A stretch of DNA of 13,165 bases from an uncultured Duganella sp. GTDB taxonomy: Bacteria; Pseudomonadota; Gammaproteobacteria; Burkholderiales; Burkholderiaceae. Below are positions 5,081 to 12,479 of this stretch, piece by piece (within the stretch, counting starts at the first letter, position 1; every line of letters starts with the position of its first letter). The position numbers and the translations under genes were made by a program. The DNA lies in NCBI GenBank assembly GCA_946482635.1, contig CAMLSG010000153.1, positions 1 through 13,165 on the forward strand. The letters run 5' to 3'. The notes below the pieces were generated by a model. It searched no databases. It was not told the DNA's origin and saw nothing but the letters and a program-made list of their open reading frames with translations.

Positions 5081-6637
5081 GTGAATGCACTACATTTTCG
5101 CCGCCCCTTGCTGGCGGCACTGGTTTCCGGCCTGCTGATCGCCGCTCCGGCAGGGCGGGCGCAGCAGGCTGAATTGCCCACGCTGGGCGATGCGTCGCGC
5201 GAAGACATGTCGCCGGTGATGGAAAAGCGCCTGGGCGAAGAGATCATGCAGAGCCTGCGCTTCGAGCGCGACTACCTGGATGACCCGCCCATCATCGAAT
5301 ACCTGAATAATTTCGGCACCAGGCTGGTGGATGCACGCCCGGGCGCGCGCGGCGACGCCAACCTTGATTATTACTTCTTCGCCATCCGCGACAAGAACCT
5401 GAACGCCTTCGCCATGCCGGGCGGTTACATCGGCGTGCACTCGCAATTGCTGCTGGCGGCGCAGAACGAATCCGAACTGGCCTCGGTGCTGTCGCACGAA
5501 ATCGGACACGTGGCGCAGCGCCATATCGCGCGCCAGCTGGGGGCGCAAAAGAACGATGCCCTGATCCCACTGGCAGCGATGCTGCTGGCTGCGCTGGCCG
5601 CCAAGTCCAGTTCCGATGCTGCAATCGGCGTATTCATGGGCGGGCAGGGCCTTGCCATCCAGCGCCAGCTCAACTTTGGCCGCGATGCTGAGCGCGAGGC
5701 CGACCGGGTCGGCTTCCAGATCATGAATGCGGCCGGCTATGATGCCAGCGGCATGGTGTCCTTCTTCCAGCGCATGCAGAACAGCACGCGCATGTACAGC
5801 GACTTGATGCCGCCCTGGCTGCTGACCCACCCGCTGACCACCGAGCGTATCGCCGACATCCAGGCCCGTATCCGCGAGCAGAAATTCACCCAGCGCGTGG
5901 ATGGCATGGACTTCCACCTGATCCGCGCCCGTGCCCGCGTGCTGCAGGACGAAAGCAGCAAGGGGCTGTCCGAGACGGAAGCCGTGTTCAAGAACCAGAT
6001 CCAGCAGCCGGGACGCCAGAACGTAGCGGCGGGCCAGTACGGCATGGCCATGGTGTCGCTCAAGCGCTCCGAGTTCGCCGCCGCGCAGGAATGGCTGGAC
6101 AAGGCACGCGCCACCATCGACAAGCCGCCGGTCGCGGGGGCGTTCAGCACCCCGATCCCGCGCGGCACGACGGATTCGGCGCTGGCCTATATGTCGCTCG
6201 AGATCAAGCTGGCGCAGGAAAACAAGCCGGAAGTGATTGCCGCCGCCATCGAGGAAGCGAAGCAGGCGCAGGGCCGTTATCCGCTATCGCGCGGCCTGGT
6301 GTGGCAGTACGCCGATGCCCTGATCAAGGGCGGAAAGTCCGACGAAGCAACGCGCTTCCTGCGCGACCAGTTGCAGATGTACCGCCGTGAGCCGGAACTG
6401 CACGACTACCTGGCGCAAGCTTATGCCAAGCAGGGCAAGATTGCGCTGCAGCACATCTCGCTGGCGGAATCCTATGTGCTGCTGGGCGGCGTGCTGGCGG
6501 CGCTGGACCAGCTTGCGCTGGCCCGCAAGGCCCCCGATGCGACCTATTACGACCAGTCGGTGATCGATGCCCGCGAGCGTGAGCTGCAGGCCAAGCGCAA
6601 GGAAATGCTGGGCGATAAAAAGAAAGATAAGGACTGA
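5081..6637 (+). CDS. bepA: BepA-type periplasmic M48 metalloprotease with TPR-like C-terminal domain
   Basis: A 518-residue exported protease. A signal peptide covers about residues 1-27 ([22 protein letters not shown], probable cut after GRA). The M48 domain has the zinc motif HEIGH at 139-143 in [13 protein letters not shown] and the third ligand Glu206 in EREADRVG. His250 in [11 protein letters not shown] matches the regulatory histidine of E. coli BepA (His246), which occludes the zinc. Helical TPR-like repeats fill about 285-500. BepA helps fold or degrade LptD and monitors BAM-dependent outer-membrane assembly. GTG at 5081 is chosen because it starts directly before the signal peptide; upstream ATGs (such as 5024) would add an odd N-terminus and overlap moaC. 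No Shine-Dalgarno is visible. Its stop codon directly abuts the stop of the convergent TPR gene, with no terminator between. Confidence 0.93.
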   Translation: MNALHFRRPLLAALVSGLLIAAPAGRAQQAELPTLGDASREDMSPVMEKRLGEEIMQSLRFERDYLDDPPIIEYLNNFGTRLVDARPGARGDANLDYYFFAIRDKNLNAFAMPGGYIGVHSQLLLAAQNESELASVLSHEIGHVAQRHIARQLGAQKNDALIPLAAMLLAALAAKSSSDAAIGVFMGGQGLAIQRQLNFGRDAEREADRVGFQIMNAAGYDASGMVSFFQRMQNSTRMYSDLMPPWLLTHPLTTERIADIQARIREQKFTQRVDGMDFHLIRARARVLQDESSKGLSETEAVFKNQIQQPGRQNVAAGQYGMAMVSLKRSEFAAAQEWLDKARATIDKPPVAGAFSTPIPRGTTDSALAYMSLEIKLAQENKPEVIAAAIEEAKQAQGRYPLSRGLVWQYADALIKGGKSDEATRFLRDQLQMYRREPELHDYLAQAYAKQGKIALQHISLAESYVLLGGVLAALDQLALARKAPDATYYDQSVIDARERELQAKRKEMLGDKKKDKD

Positions 6638-7519
6638 TCAGGCAGGCGGCTCCAGCTCGAGCGAAATCCCGATTTCCATCTGGTCGATGCCGGGAACCCG
6701 GTCGAGGATCGCTTCAATTTCCTCGAACGAGGCCGCGGCAATTCCGACCAGGCGTGACGGATTCCACTCCGGCGCAGTGTCGTCGCCGTCGGCATGCTCG
6801 TGCGGGGTGCCTTCGCTGCAAGCTTTGCATAGCGTGCGCACGTTGGCCGTCCAGTCTTCAAACGGCATGCTGGCGGCTTCGAATGCCGCTTCCAGCGCAG
6901 CCATTTGCTGCTCGGTGGCGTCCTTAACTTCCAGGCAGAAGGTGCTGAGCCTCGATGCTTCGAACAGCTCCAGTACATTGAATACCGAATATTGCCTGCC
7001 GCCTGATTCGCGCTTGCCGACGCCGGCGCCGTCGTGCAGGACGATGTCCCCGCAACGGAAGCCGGAATTCGGGTAGGGAATGTTGCGCAGCACGGCGCGC
7101 ACCGGGTCGATACGCGTCGCCCAGACCACTTCGCCATCCCCGTCCGGATTCAGCCGGACCGGCGTTGGGCCGAAGTCCATGTCAATCGGCCCATCAACGC
7201 CCTCAAGCCTGATGCCGTTATCGGCCCAGGCCTTGCGCGCTGTCGCCCAATCCCGCAGCGCAGTCGCGGCGATGGCCAGGTTCCAGCGGCTTGCCTCGTC
7301 ATCAGGCCGCAGCGCATAGGCCCGTTGGTTGTAATCGAAAGACTTGATCCAGTCATTGCGGTACTTGTAGACCAGGCCTATGTTGTAAAGCGCATTTGCA
7401 GCGGTCGGGTCGAGCCGAAACGCTTCCTCATAGGCCCGCAGTGCCAGGTCGTCATCGCCCGCTTCGCGGTGGGCATTGCCTTGCCTGTTCAGCTCTTCTG
7501 CTCGTTCAAAATTGTTCAT
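6638..7519 (-). CDS. TPR protein with conserved C-terminal domain of unknown function
   Basis: A 293-residue protein with no signal or membrane segment. TPR units span about residues 3-100 (AYEEAFRLDPTAANALYNIGLVY, then the YNQRAYALRPDDEASRWNLA region and DWATARKAW). A C-terminal region (about 110-290) contains MDFGPTPVRLNPDGDGEVVW, GDIVLHDG (157-164), a CKAC pair (231-234) followed by EGTPHEH (236-242), and a Glu-rich end. From memory this resembles a widespread uncharacterised TPR family with the same LNPDxDGEVVW and LCKACSEGxPHEH segments; I know of no assigned function. Cys231, Cys234, His240 and His242 could bind a metal, which is inference. The ATG overlaps the stop of the upstream DUF885 gene by four bases, so it is translationally coupled to it and last in a minus-strand run. 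Its stop abuts that of bepA. Confidence 0.85.
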   Translation of the reverse strand: MNNFERAEELNRQGNAHREAGDDDLALRAYEEAFRLDPTAANALYNIGLVYKYRNDWIKSFDYNQRAYALRPDDEASRWNLAIAATALRDWATARKAWADNGIRLEGVDGPIDMDFGPTPVRLNPDGDGEVVWATRIDPVRAVLRNIPYPNSGFRCGDIVLHDGAGVGKRESGGRQYSVFNVLELFEASRLSTFCLEVKDATEQQMAALEAAFEAASMPFEDWTANVRTLCKACSEGTPHEHADGDDTAPEWNPSRLVGIAAASFEEIEAILDRVPGIDQMEIGISLELEPPA

Positions 7520-9330
7520 GCAGCCTTCCGTTTGGCGACCCAGTCGTTGACCACGCCTTCCAGCAAGGTCATTGGCAGGGCGCCGTGCACCAGTACTTCG
7601 TTGTGGAACTGCTTCAGGTCAAACTTGTCGCCCAACTCCTTCTTCGCCTGCTCGCGCAGGGCAAGGATCTTCAGCATGCCAACCTTGTATGCCAGCGCCT
7701 GGCCCGGATTGACGAAGTAGCGCTCGATCTCCGCCGTTACATCTCCTTCAGACATGCCGGTTGTATTCATCATGTAATCGATAGCCTGCTCGCGCGTCCA
7801 GCGCTTGTAGTGGATGCCGGTATCGACGACCAGGCGGGTGGCGCGCATCATTTCATCGCGCAGGCGCCCCAAGTTGTCCAGCGGGGTTTTCTGGAAGCCC
7901 TGTTCCGCCGCCAGCCGTTCCGCGTACAGCGCCCAGCCTTCATGGTAGGCGGTGAAAGGAATGATCTTGCGGAAGAACGGCACGCCTGTCATCTCTTGCT
8001 GGATCGCGATCTGGAAATGGTGGCCTGGAATGCCCTCGTGGTAAGCCAGCGTGCGCATGGCAAACTTTGGCGTTTCGCCAGGTGCGCGCATGTTCGCGTA
8101 GAAAACGCCTGGGCGGCTGCCGTCAAAAGAACCCTGCAAGTAGTAGGCGCCCGGCGCAGTGGCTTGCGACGCTACCGGCACGGCCTGCACTTCGACGCCC
8201 AGTTTCGGGCGCACGTCGAACACCGGGTCGAGGCCCTTGTTGACTTCATCCAGGATGGCCTGGTACTGCGCCAGCATGGCCTTCTTGCCTTCGGCGGTAT
8301 TTGGGTATTGCTGTTCCGGGCGCGAGGCCAGGATCTGCACGCGCTTGCCGATCGAGCCCTCGTTCAGGCCCTCGCCCTTGAGGATGGCGTCCATCTCGGA
8401 GCCCACGCGCTCGACTTCCGCCAGGCCCAGTTCATGCACCTGTTGCGGCGTCATGTTCGAGGTGGTGTGGTTGCGCACAGCCCAGGCGTAGTAAGCCTCG
8501 CCGTTCGGCAAGCTCCAGGCGCCGTTGTTGGCCGTGGCTTTGGATTGCAGTGCAGTGAACGCATCAATCAGCTTGCCGTAGGCAGGGTAGACCGCGTCCT
8601 GGACTGCTTTTTCGGTTTGCGCCAGCAGCGCGCCGCGTTCGGCCTCGGACAGCTCTTTCACCTTGGCCAGCTTGTCGCGCATATTGGTCACCAGCACATT
8701 CTCTTTGGCTGGTGCGGCGACAACGGCCTTCATCTCGGCCAGCACTTTGTCGACGGTGAATTTCGGCGGCACGATGCCTTTGCTTTCGCTGAGGCGAATC
8801 GACTCCACTACCTGGCCGAACTTGAGCGGGAACAGGTTCAGGCGCGCGATATAGGCTTCGGCCTCGCCTTTGTTGGTCACCTGGTGTACGTCGGTCATGA
8901 ATTGCGGCAGCATGCTCTGCACGCCCATCATCTGGTTGACCGGGAAGCCATGGTCGATGAACGGTTCGCCCTCCACCTGGCTTTTCAGGAAGAAGCGCAA
9001 GGTTTCGTAGGACAGCTTGCCTTCGGCATCTAGGCCGTCGGTGCTGTAGCTCTCCAGGACAGCCAGGTCTTCTTTGAGCTGAGCCAGCTGCTTTGCGGTG
9101 TGGGCAGGGGAGGCGTCGTCCAGCTTCTTGCTGTAGAAGTCCATCCAGCCGGGCAGGATACGCATGCTGGACAGCATCTCGGGGCTGTCGATCGCATAGG
9201 CCGCAAATACGCGGGCGTAGAACCAGTCCAGCTTGAGGGGCTTGAAATACCAGGTGTGGGCAACCAGGGCCAGTACCAGCACGACCAGGCCGAGCGCAAC
9301 ACCGCCCAGCCACTTTGCAGCACGTTTCAT
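7516..9330 (-). CDS. DUF885 family predicted metallopeptidase, membrane anchored
   Basis: A 604-residue DUF885 protein, the usual length for the family. One N-terminal hydrophobic segment (about 8-26, LGGVALGLVVLVLALVAH) follows a Lys/Arg-rich start and looks like an uncleaved signal anchor, placing the bulk in the periplasm. The family's metal motif is HEGIPGHH (431-438) in LAYHEGIPGHHFQ, with a second conserved block YHEGWALYAER (462-472) and DTGIHYKRW (503-511). The domain is related by fold and motif to zincin peptidases. The substrate is unknown; peptide cleavage is inferred from the family. The Shine-Dalgarno GGAG at 9342-9339 is followed by an 8-base spacer. A 9-bp inverted repeat (9338-9346/9369-9377) could hide that site in the mRNA. 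The stop overlaps the TPR gene start by four bases. Confidence 0.92.
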   Translation of the reverse strand: MKRAAKWLGGVALGLVVLVLALVAHTWYFKPLKLDWFYARVFAAYAIDSPEMLSSMRILPGWMDFYSKKLDDASPAHTAKQLAQLKEDLAVLESYSTDGLDAEGKLSYETLRFFLKSQVEGEPFIDHGFPVNQMMGVQSMLPQFMTDVHQVTNKGEAEAYIARLNLFPLKFGQVVESIRLSESKGIVPPKFTVDKVLAEMKAVVAAPAKENVLVTNMRDKLAKVKELSEAERGALLAQTEKAVQDAVYPAYGKLIDAFTALQSKATANNGAWSLPNGEAYYAWAVRNHTTSNMTPQQVHELGLAEVERVGSEMDAILKGEGLNEGSIGKRVQILASRPEQQYPNTAEGKKAMLAQYQAILDEVNKGLDPVFDVRPKLGVEVQAVPVASQATAPGAYYLQGSFDGSRPGVFYANMRAPGETPKFAMRTLAYHEGIPGHHFQIAIQQEMTGVPFFRKIIPFTAYHEGWALYAERLAAEQGFQKTPLDNLGRLRDEMMRATRLVVDTGIHYKRWTREQAIDYMMNTTGMSEGDVTAEIERYFVNPGQALAYKVGMLKILALREQAKKELGDKFDLKQFHNEVLVHGALPMTLLEGVVNDWVAKRKAA

Positions 9331-9337
9331 CAGGGGA

Positions 9338-9377
9338 TCTCCGGGGTTGTTTTTCTCGTAACATCATGCCCCGGAGA
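9338..9377 (-). promoter_or_regulatory. Inverted repeat able to mask the Shine-Dalgarno of the DUF885 gene
   Basis: In the 57-base gap before the DUF885 gene, the minus strand carries TCTCCGGGG (9377-9369) and, 22 bases on, the perfect complement CCCCGGAGA (9346-9338). The second arm contains the GGAG that serves as the ribosome binding site. If the RNA hairpin forms, the site is paired. No T-tract follows the hairpin on the minus strand, so it is not a normal intrinsic terminator for the gene upstream. Confidence 0.55.
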
Positions 9378-9387
9378 GGGCAGGCGG

Positions 9388-9993
9388 TCAAGGTTGCGGC
9401 AGGCGCTCGAAACGGAATGCCTGCGGCACGCTGTCGCGCGCGATGGCGGCCAGCGGCACGGCGCGCTCGCCAATGCGCAAGGTGAGCGGCGACAGGCTGG
9501 CGGGGTCGCCCGCCGCTGCATCCAGCCAGGCCAGCAGGGCGTTGTCGCCCACCGGCCGCCCGTTCAACTCCAGTTGCGGCAGTACTTGCGCGAAGTCGCG
9601 GTCGTCGAGCTGGGCCAGCACGTCGCCGCTGCGCAGCAGCAATTCACCGGCCTCGGTCAGCCAGGCCGCATCGATTTCTCCCAGCGGCGTGCCGGTATGC
9701 AGCACGAAGCCGTGGAGCGGATCGGTGCGCGCGATGAAGGGCGTGGTTTCGAGGTTGAGGTAGACGCGCTGCGGCCCGTTCTGGAAATACCAGCGGCCCT
9801 GCTCGTCGCTCTGGTAATTGCGCGTGATGAAGCCGACCAGCGCCGGGTTGGTCAGCTTGTCGCCGGCCTCGTTGAAATGCTGCGCGCGCTCGTCGCGCAT
9901 GCGCCAGTTGCCGCGCGCATCGAGCGCCAGCCAACCGTAGCAATGCGGCACATTGGGCCACTTGGCCATCGCCTGTTTGACTATTTCATCCAT
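9388..9993 (-). CDS. Conserved protein of unknown function (betaproteobacterial family)
   Basis: A 201-residue soluble protein without signal peptide, membrane segment or cysteine pair. The N-terminal part is distinctive: MDEIVKQAMAKWPNVPHCYGWLALDARG, then NPALVGFITRNY (49-60) and GRWYFQNGPQRVYLNLETTP (66-85), a pattern I associate with a conserved betaproteobacterial family (possibly carrying a Pfam DUF name, number not verified). The C-terminal half contains GTPLGEIDAAWLTEAGELLL (101-120) and looks like a regular alpha/beta fold. No catalytic motif is recognisable. The ATG lies three bases after the stop of the YheT-like hydrolase gene, with GAGG eight bases before it, so it is certainly in the same operon and probably works with or alongside that hydrolase. 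Confidence 0.85.
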   Translation of the reverse strand: MDEIVKQAMAKWPNVPHCYGWLALDARGNWRMRDERAQHFNEAGDKLTNPALVGFITRNYQSDEQGRWYFQNGPQRVYLNLETTPFIARTDPLHGFVLHTGTPLGEIDAAWLTEAGELLLRSGDVLAQLDDRDFAQVLPQLELNGRPVGDNALLAWLDAAAGDPASLSPLTLRIGERAVPLAAIARDSVPQAFRFERLPQP

Positions 9994-9996
9994 GGT

Positions 9997-10959
9997 TCAA
10001 GCCTCGGCCATTTCAGTGGTCTCGATGGCGGTCAGGAAGTTCAGCATGCGCAGCGGCAGCCAGTCCAGGCTGCCCGGCATGCGGCCGGTGGCAAAGCCCA
10101 CGTGGCCGCCCTGTTCCGGGTAATCCAGCACGACATGGCGCGAAGCCTTGCGCGGCAGGTATTCTCCCGGCATGAAGGGATCGTTCTTCGCATTCAGCAC
10201 CAGGGTCGGCACCGTGATATCGGTCAGCACATGCTTGGCGCTGGCGCGGTCCCAGTAATCGTCGGCATCGCGGTAGCCATGCAGCGGCGCGGTGACCACA
10301 TTGTCGAAGGCGTGCAGATCCTGCGCCGCCATCAGCGCGTCGAGGTCGAACAGGCCGGGGAACTGCTGCAGCTTGGCCACGCATTTCGGTTTCAGCGTTT
10401 GCAGGAACATGCGCGTGTACAAGCGGCTCAGGCCGCGCGACAGGGCATTGCCGCCCTGCGCCAGGTCGAGCGGCGCCGATACCGCGCAAGCCGCTTCGAC
10501 AAACTCGGCCTGGTGCTGCGATTCGCCCAGCCAGCGCAGCAGCACATTGCCGCCCAGCGACACGCCGCAAGCGTAGAACTTGCCGCTCGCATGCGGGTGC
10601 AGGCGGCGGATGATCCAGTCCAGTTCACCGGAGTCGCCGGAATGGTAGAAGCGCGGCGCCAGGTTGGGTTCGCCGGAGCAGCCACGGAAATGCGGCACGG
10701 CGCCGGACCAGCCGCGGCGCGTGATTTCCGCCATCAGGGCGCGCGCGTAATGGCTGTCGGACGAGCCTTCCAGCCCGTGGAACAGCACCACGAACGGCTT
10801 GCCAGGCTGGCCGTCGACGAAATCGACATCGATGAAGTCAGCGTCCGGGGTGTGCCACCGTTCGCGGCGGAAACGGACGTCGGGCCTGGCTATGCAGGTA
10901 GCCGGATAAATGGTCTGCAGATGGCCGCTCGGCAGCCAGAATGGAGCGATGTAGTTCAT
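9997..10959 (-). CDS. YheT-like alpha/beta hydrolase
   Basis: A 320-residue alpha/beta-fold hydrolase of the YheT/EMB8 group. It starts with the family hallmark APFWLPSGHLQTIYPA (5-20). The oxyanion-hole region is LFHGLEGSSDSHYA (59-72), the nucleophile elbow CGVSLGGN (131-138, Ser134), the acid probably Asp260 in NAKNDPFMP, and the base His286 in EQGGHVGF. Members are esterase-like enzymes with poorly defined substrates. The ATG at 10959 is chosen because the family motif begins within a few residues; the frame is open upstream into the SnoaL-like gene, but that extension has no family sequence. No good Shine-Dalgarno is seen. The 41-base gap before it holds a GC-rich hairpin (10973-10989). 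The gene lies three bases before the unnamed conserved protein gene. Confidence 0.92.
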   Translation of the reverse strand: MNYIAPFWLPSGHLQTIYPATCIARPDVRFRRERWHTPDADFIDVDFVDGQPGKPFVVLFHGLEGSSDSHYARALMAEITRRGWSGAVPHFRGCSGEPNLAPRFYHSGDSGELDWIIRRLHPHASGKFYACGVSLGGNVLLRWLGESQHQAEFVEAACAVSAPLDLAQGGNALSRGLSRLYTRMFLQTLKPKCVAKLQQFPGLFDLDALMAAQDLHAFDNVVTAPLHGYRDADDYWDRASAKHVLTDITVPTLVLNAKNDPFMPGEYLPRKASRHVVLDYPEQGGHVGFATGRMPGSLDWLPLRMLNFLTAIETTEMAEA

Positions 10960-11000
10960 GGCGCGGCTGGGACCGGCCCAGCGGGCCAGATCCCCCTTTT

Positions 11001-11423
11001 TTAGTGCAGTATTTGAGCGCGCGGATCGACGGGAACAGGTCCCGGCGCTACAGACACATGATGCAACACAATGCGCCAACCCTTCGGTGTCTTAACGTAC
11101 ACATTGGTCGCAATCAGGTGCGCCGGCTCGCCGCTTGCCGCTGTGACGCCCTCAACCACAGTATGCACCGAACTCATCAGGTTGTGTGTCTCATGCAGCT
11201 GGGATGGGCGGATTTGCAACCCGCCGTGTTCCAAAAGTGCACTCCAGGAAGCGCGGATGGCGCTATGCCCGATCAGGCGCGGGCCGCCGGGATGGACGCA
11301 GACGATTTCCTCATCGTCCGCCCACAGCGCCATCAGGGCCTCCAGGTCGGCCCGGTTCAAGGCATCGTAAAAGGCGGCTTCGACTTCCGCCGCACTGCCA
11401 TTCTGGTGTTTACGCGCTGCCAT
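11001..11423 (-). CDS. SnoaL/NTF2-like family protein
   Basis: A 140-residue protein of the NTF2-like (SnoaL, DUF4440) cone-fold superfamily. The N-terminal helix pattern VEAAFYDALNRADLEALMALW (14-34) is followed by EIVCVHPGGPRLIGHSAIRASW (39-60), and the C-terminal sheet carries HLIATNVYVKTPKGWRIVLHHVS (102-124), typical for the fold. Such proteins are either small enzymes or ligand-binding modules; the residues here do not point to one reaction. It has no signal peptide and should be cytoplasmic. The ATG has GGAG five bases upstream. The gene lies 21 bases after the zinc-finger gene and 41 before the hydrolase gene, all on the same strand, which suggests one operon. Confidence 0.88.
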   Translation of the reverse strand: MAARKHQNGSAAEVEAAFYDALNRADLEALMALWADDEEIVCVHPGGPRLIGHSAIRASWSALLEHGGLQIRPSQLHETHNLMSSVHTVVEGVTAASGEPAHLIATNVYVKTPKGWRIVLHHVSVAPGPVPVDPRAQILH

Positions 11424-11444
11424 CCGGGCTCCAGGGAAGGGTGA

Positions 11445-11633
11445 TTAATGGTGGCCGACGTCGGCGCCAGGCTTCAGCTTGTACTGGGTGCCGCAGTACG
11501 GGCATTTCGCTTCGCCATGCTTGAAGTCCAGGAACACGCGCGGGTGCGAAGACCACAGCGGCATGGCTGGATTCGGGCAGTAGGCCGGCAGGTCGTTACC
11601 ATCGAGTTCTACTGGCTGGGTGGCGTTGCTCAT
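11445..11633 (-). CDS. Small zf-CHCC zinc-finger protein
   Basis: A 62-residue protein with the zf-CHCC pattern (related to the NDUFS6 accessory subunit of complex I): Cys19, His30, Cys44 and Cys47 in YCPNPAMPLWSSHPRVFLDF and AKCPYCGTQYKLKPG. These four residues should bind one zinc. The function is unknown in free-standing bacterial copies. It is very conserved in betaproteobacteria and, as far as I know, often sits near azlCD, ilvE and lipopolysaccharide heptosyltransferase genes; azlCD is here, divergent. The ATG at 11633 has GGAG (11646-11643) nine bases upstream; the frame is open 30 bases further, but that start would lack a ribosome site. A minus-strand TAAAAT (11670-11665) is a plausible -10. 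It is the first gene of a six-gene minus-strand run. Confidence 0.92.
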   Translation of the reverse strand: MSNATQPVELDGNDLPAYCPNPAMPLWSSHPRVFLDFKHGEAKCPYCGTQYKLKPGADVGHH

Positions 11634-11741
11634 TTTATAACACTCCGCGAGATCAAAAACCAAGATTTTAATGCATCCGGGCAGTGATCAGCAGCGATCG
11701 GCGTTCGTCGGTAAAATGTCGGCTTTCCCCTGCGCGTGCAA
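11634..11741. promoter_or_regulatory. Divergent intergenic region between zinc-finger gene and azlC
   Basis: 108 bases with two facing candidate -10 hexamers, both TAAAAT: plus strand 11712-11717 for azlC (start near 11724, leader about 18 bases) and minus strand 11670-11665 for the zinc-finger run (start near 11658, leader about 24 bases). Matching -35 hexamers are weak in both directions. A TGATCA palindrome lies between them at 11685-11690. I see no clear binding site for an Lrp-type regulator, which controls azlCD in Bacillus. Confidence 0.35.
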
Positions 11742-12479
11742 ATGAGTTCTCCAGATAGCCTGCCCGACGTCGCAGCCCACCACGAGCCATCCTGGCGCGC
11801 CGGGCTGAAGGACGGCACCCCGACCCTGTTTGGCATCGCCGCCTGGGGCGTGGTGGTGGGCGTGGCCATGGTCAAGTCCGGCCTGACCGTCATGCAGGCG
11901 CTGGGCATGACCCTGCTGGTGTTTGCCGGTTCCGCGCAACTAGCTTCGCTGCCCCTGATCGCGGCTGCCGCGCCGATCTGGGTGATCTTCCTGACCGCGC
12001 TGGTGGTCAATCTTCGGTTCGTGATTTTTGCCGCCTTGCTGGCGCCGCATTTTGCCAAGCTGCCGCTGTGGCGCCGTTTCCTGCTTGGCTATGGCGCCGG
12101 CGACATGACCACCGCCATGTTCCTGCAGCGCTACCCGACCGAAAAGCCCGCAACGGGCAAGGTGTCCTACCTGCGCGGCCTGCTGTACCCGAACTTTGTC
12201 GCGTGGCAGTCCGGCTCCATCGCCGGCATTTTCCTTGGCAGCGCCGTGCCGGCAGAATGGGGGCTTGGCTTTGCCGGCACGCTGGCGATTGTCTGCATTA
12301 CCGTGCCGATGGTGGCGACCCGTCCCGCACTGTGCGGCGCGCTGGTCGCTGGAGTGACCGCGGTGCTGGCGCACGGCTTCCCGTACAAGCTGGGCCTGTT
12401 GGCTGCCGTGCTGGCCGGCATGGTCACGGCCATGGTGGTGGAAGGTATGATCGAACGACGAAAGGCCGCCAATGTCTGA
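11742..12479 (+). CDS. azlC: AzlC family branched-chain amino acid exporter, large subunit
   Basis: A 245-residue integral membrane protein of the AzlC (LIV-E, BrnF) family, which with small subunit AzlD exports leucine, isoleucine and valine and their toxic analogues. Hallmarks are FAGSAQLASLPLI (61-73), VVNLRFVIFAALLAPHF (88-104) and GAGDMTTAMF (118-127), with several hydrophobic helices through the rest. The N-terminus (about 1-18) is hydrophilic. The ATG at 11742 is used; a GTG two codons earlier (11736) is equally possible, since neither has a good Shine-Dalgarno. It overlaps azlD by eight bases. It is divergent from the zinc-finger gene. Confidence 0.94.
   Translation: MSSPDSLPDVAAHHEPSWRAGLKDGTPTLFGIAAWGVVVGVAMVKSGLTVMQALGMTLLVFAGSAQLASLPLIAAAAPIWVIFLTALVVNLRFVIFAALLAPHFAKLPLWRRFLLGYGAGDMTTAMFLQRYPTEKPATGKVSYLRGLLYPNFVAWQSGSIAGIFLGSAVPAEWGLGFAGTLAIVCITVPMVATRPALCGALVAGVTAVLAHGFPYKLGLLAAVLAGMVTAMVVEGMIERRKAANV

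Noticed and set aside
10973..10989. GC-rich hairpin read as an intrinsic terminator of the SnoaL-like gene
   Set aside because: No T-tract follows the stem on the minus strand; on the plus strand the T-run is ten bases away and no plus-strand gene ends there.
7396..11004. Very long open frames on the plus strand (about 545 and 634 codons) opposite the minus-strand genes
   Set aside because: Their products are rich in His, Arg, Gln and Val in the way antisense frames of GC-rich genes are. They match no family, and the minus-strand frames contain clear domain motifs.
10960..11079. Forty-codon N-terminal extension of the YheT-like hydrolase
   Set aside because: It overlaps the SnoaL-like gene, has no family sequence, and the family motif begins right after the ATG at 10959.
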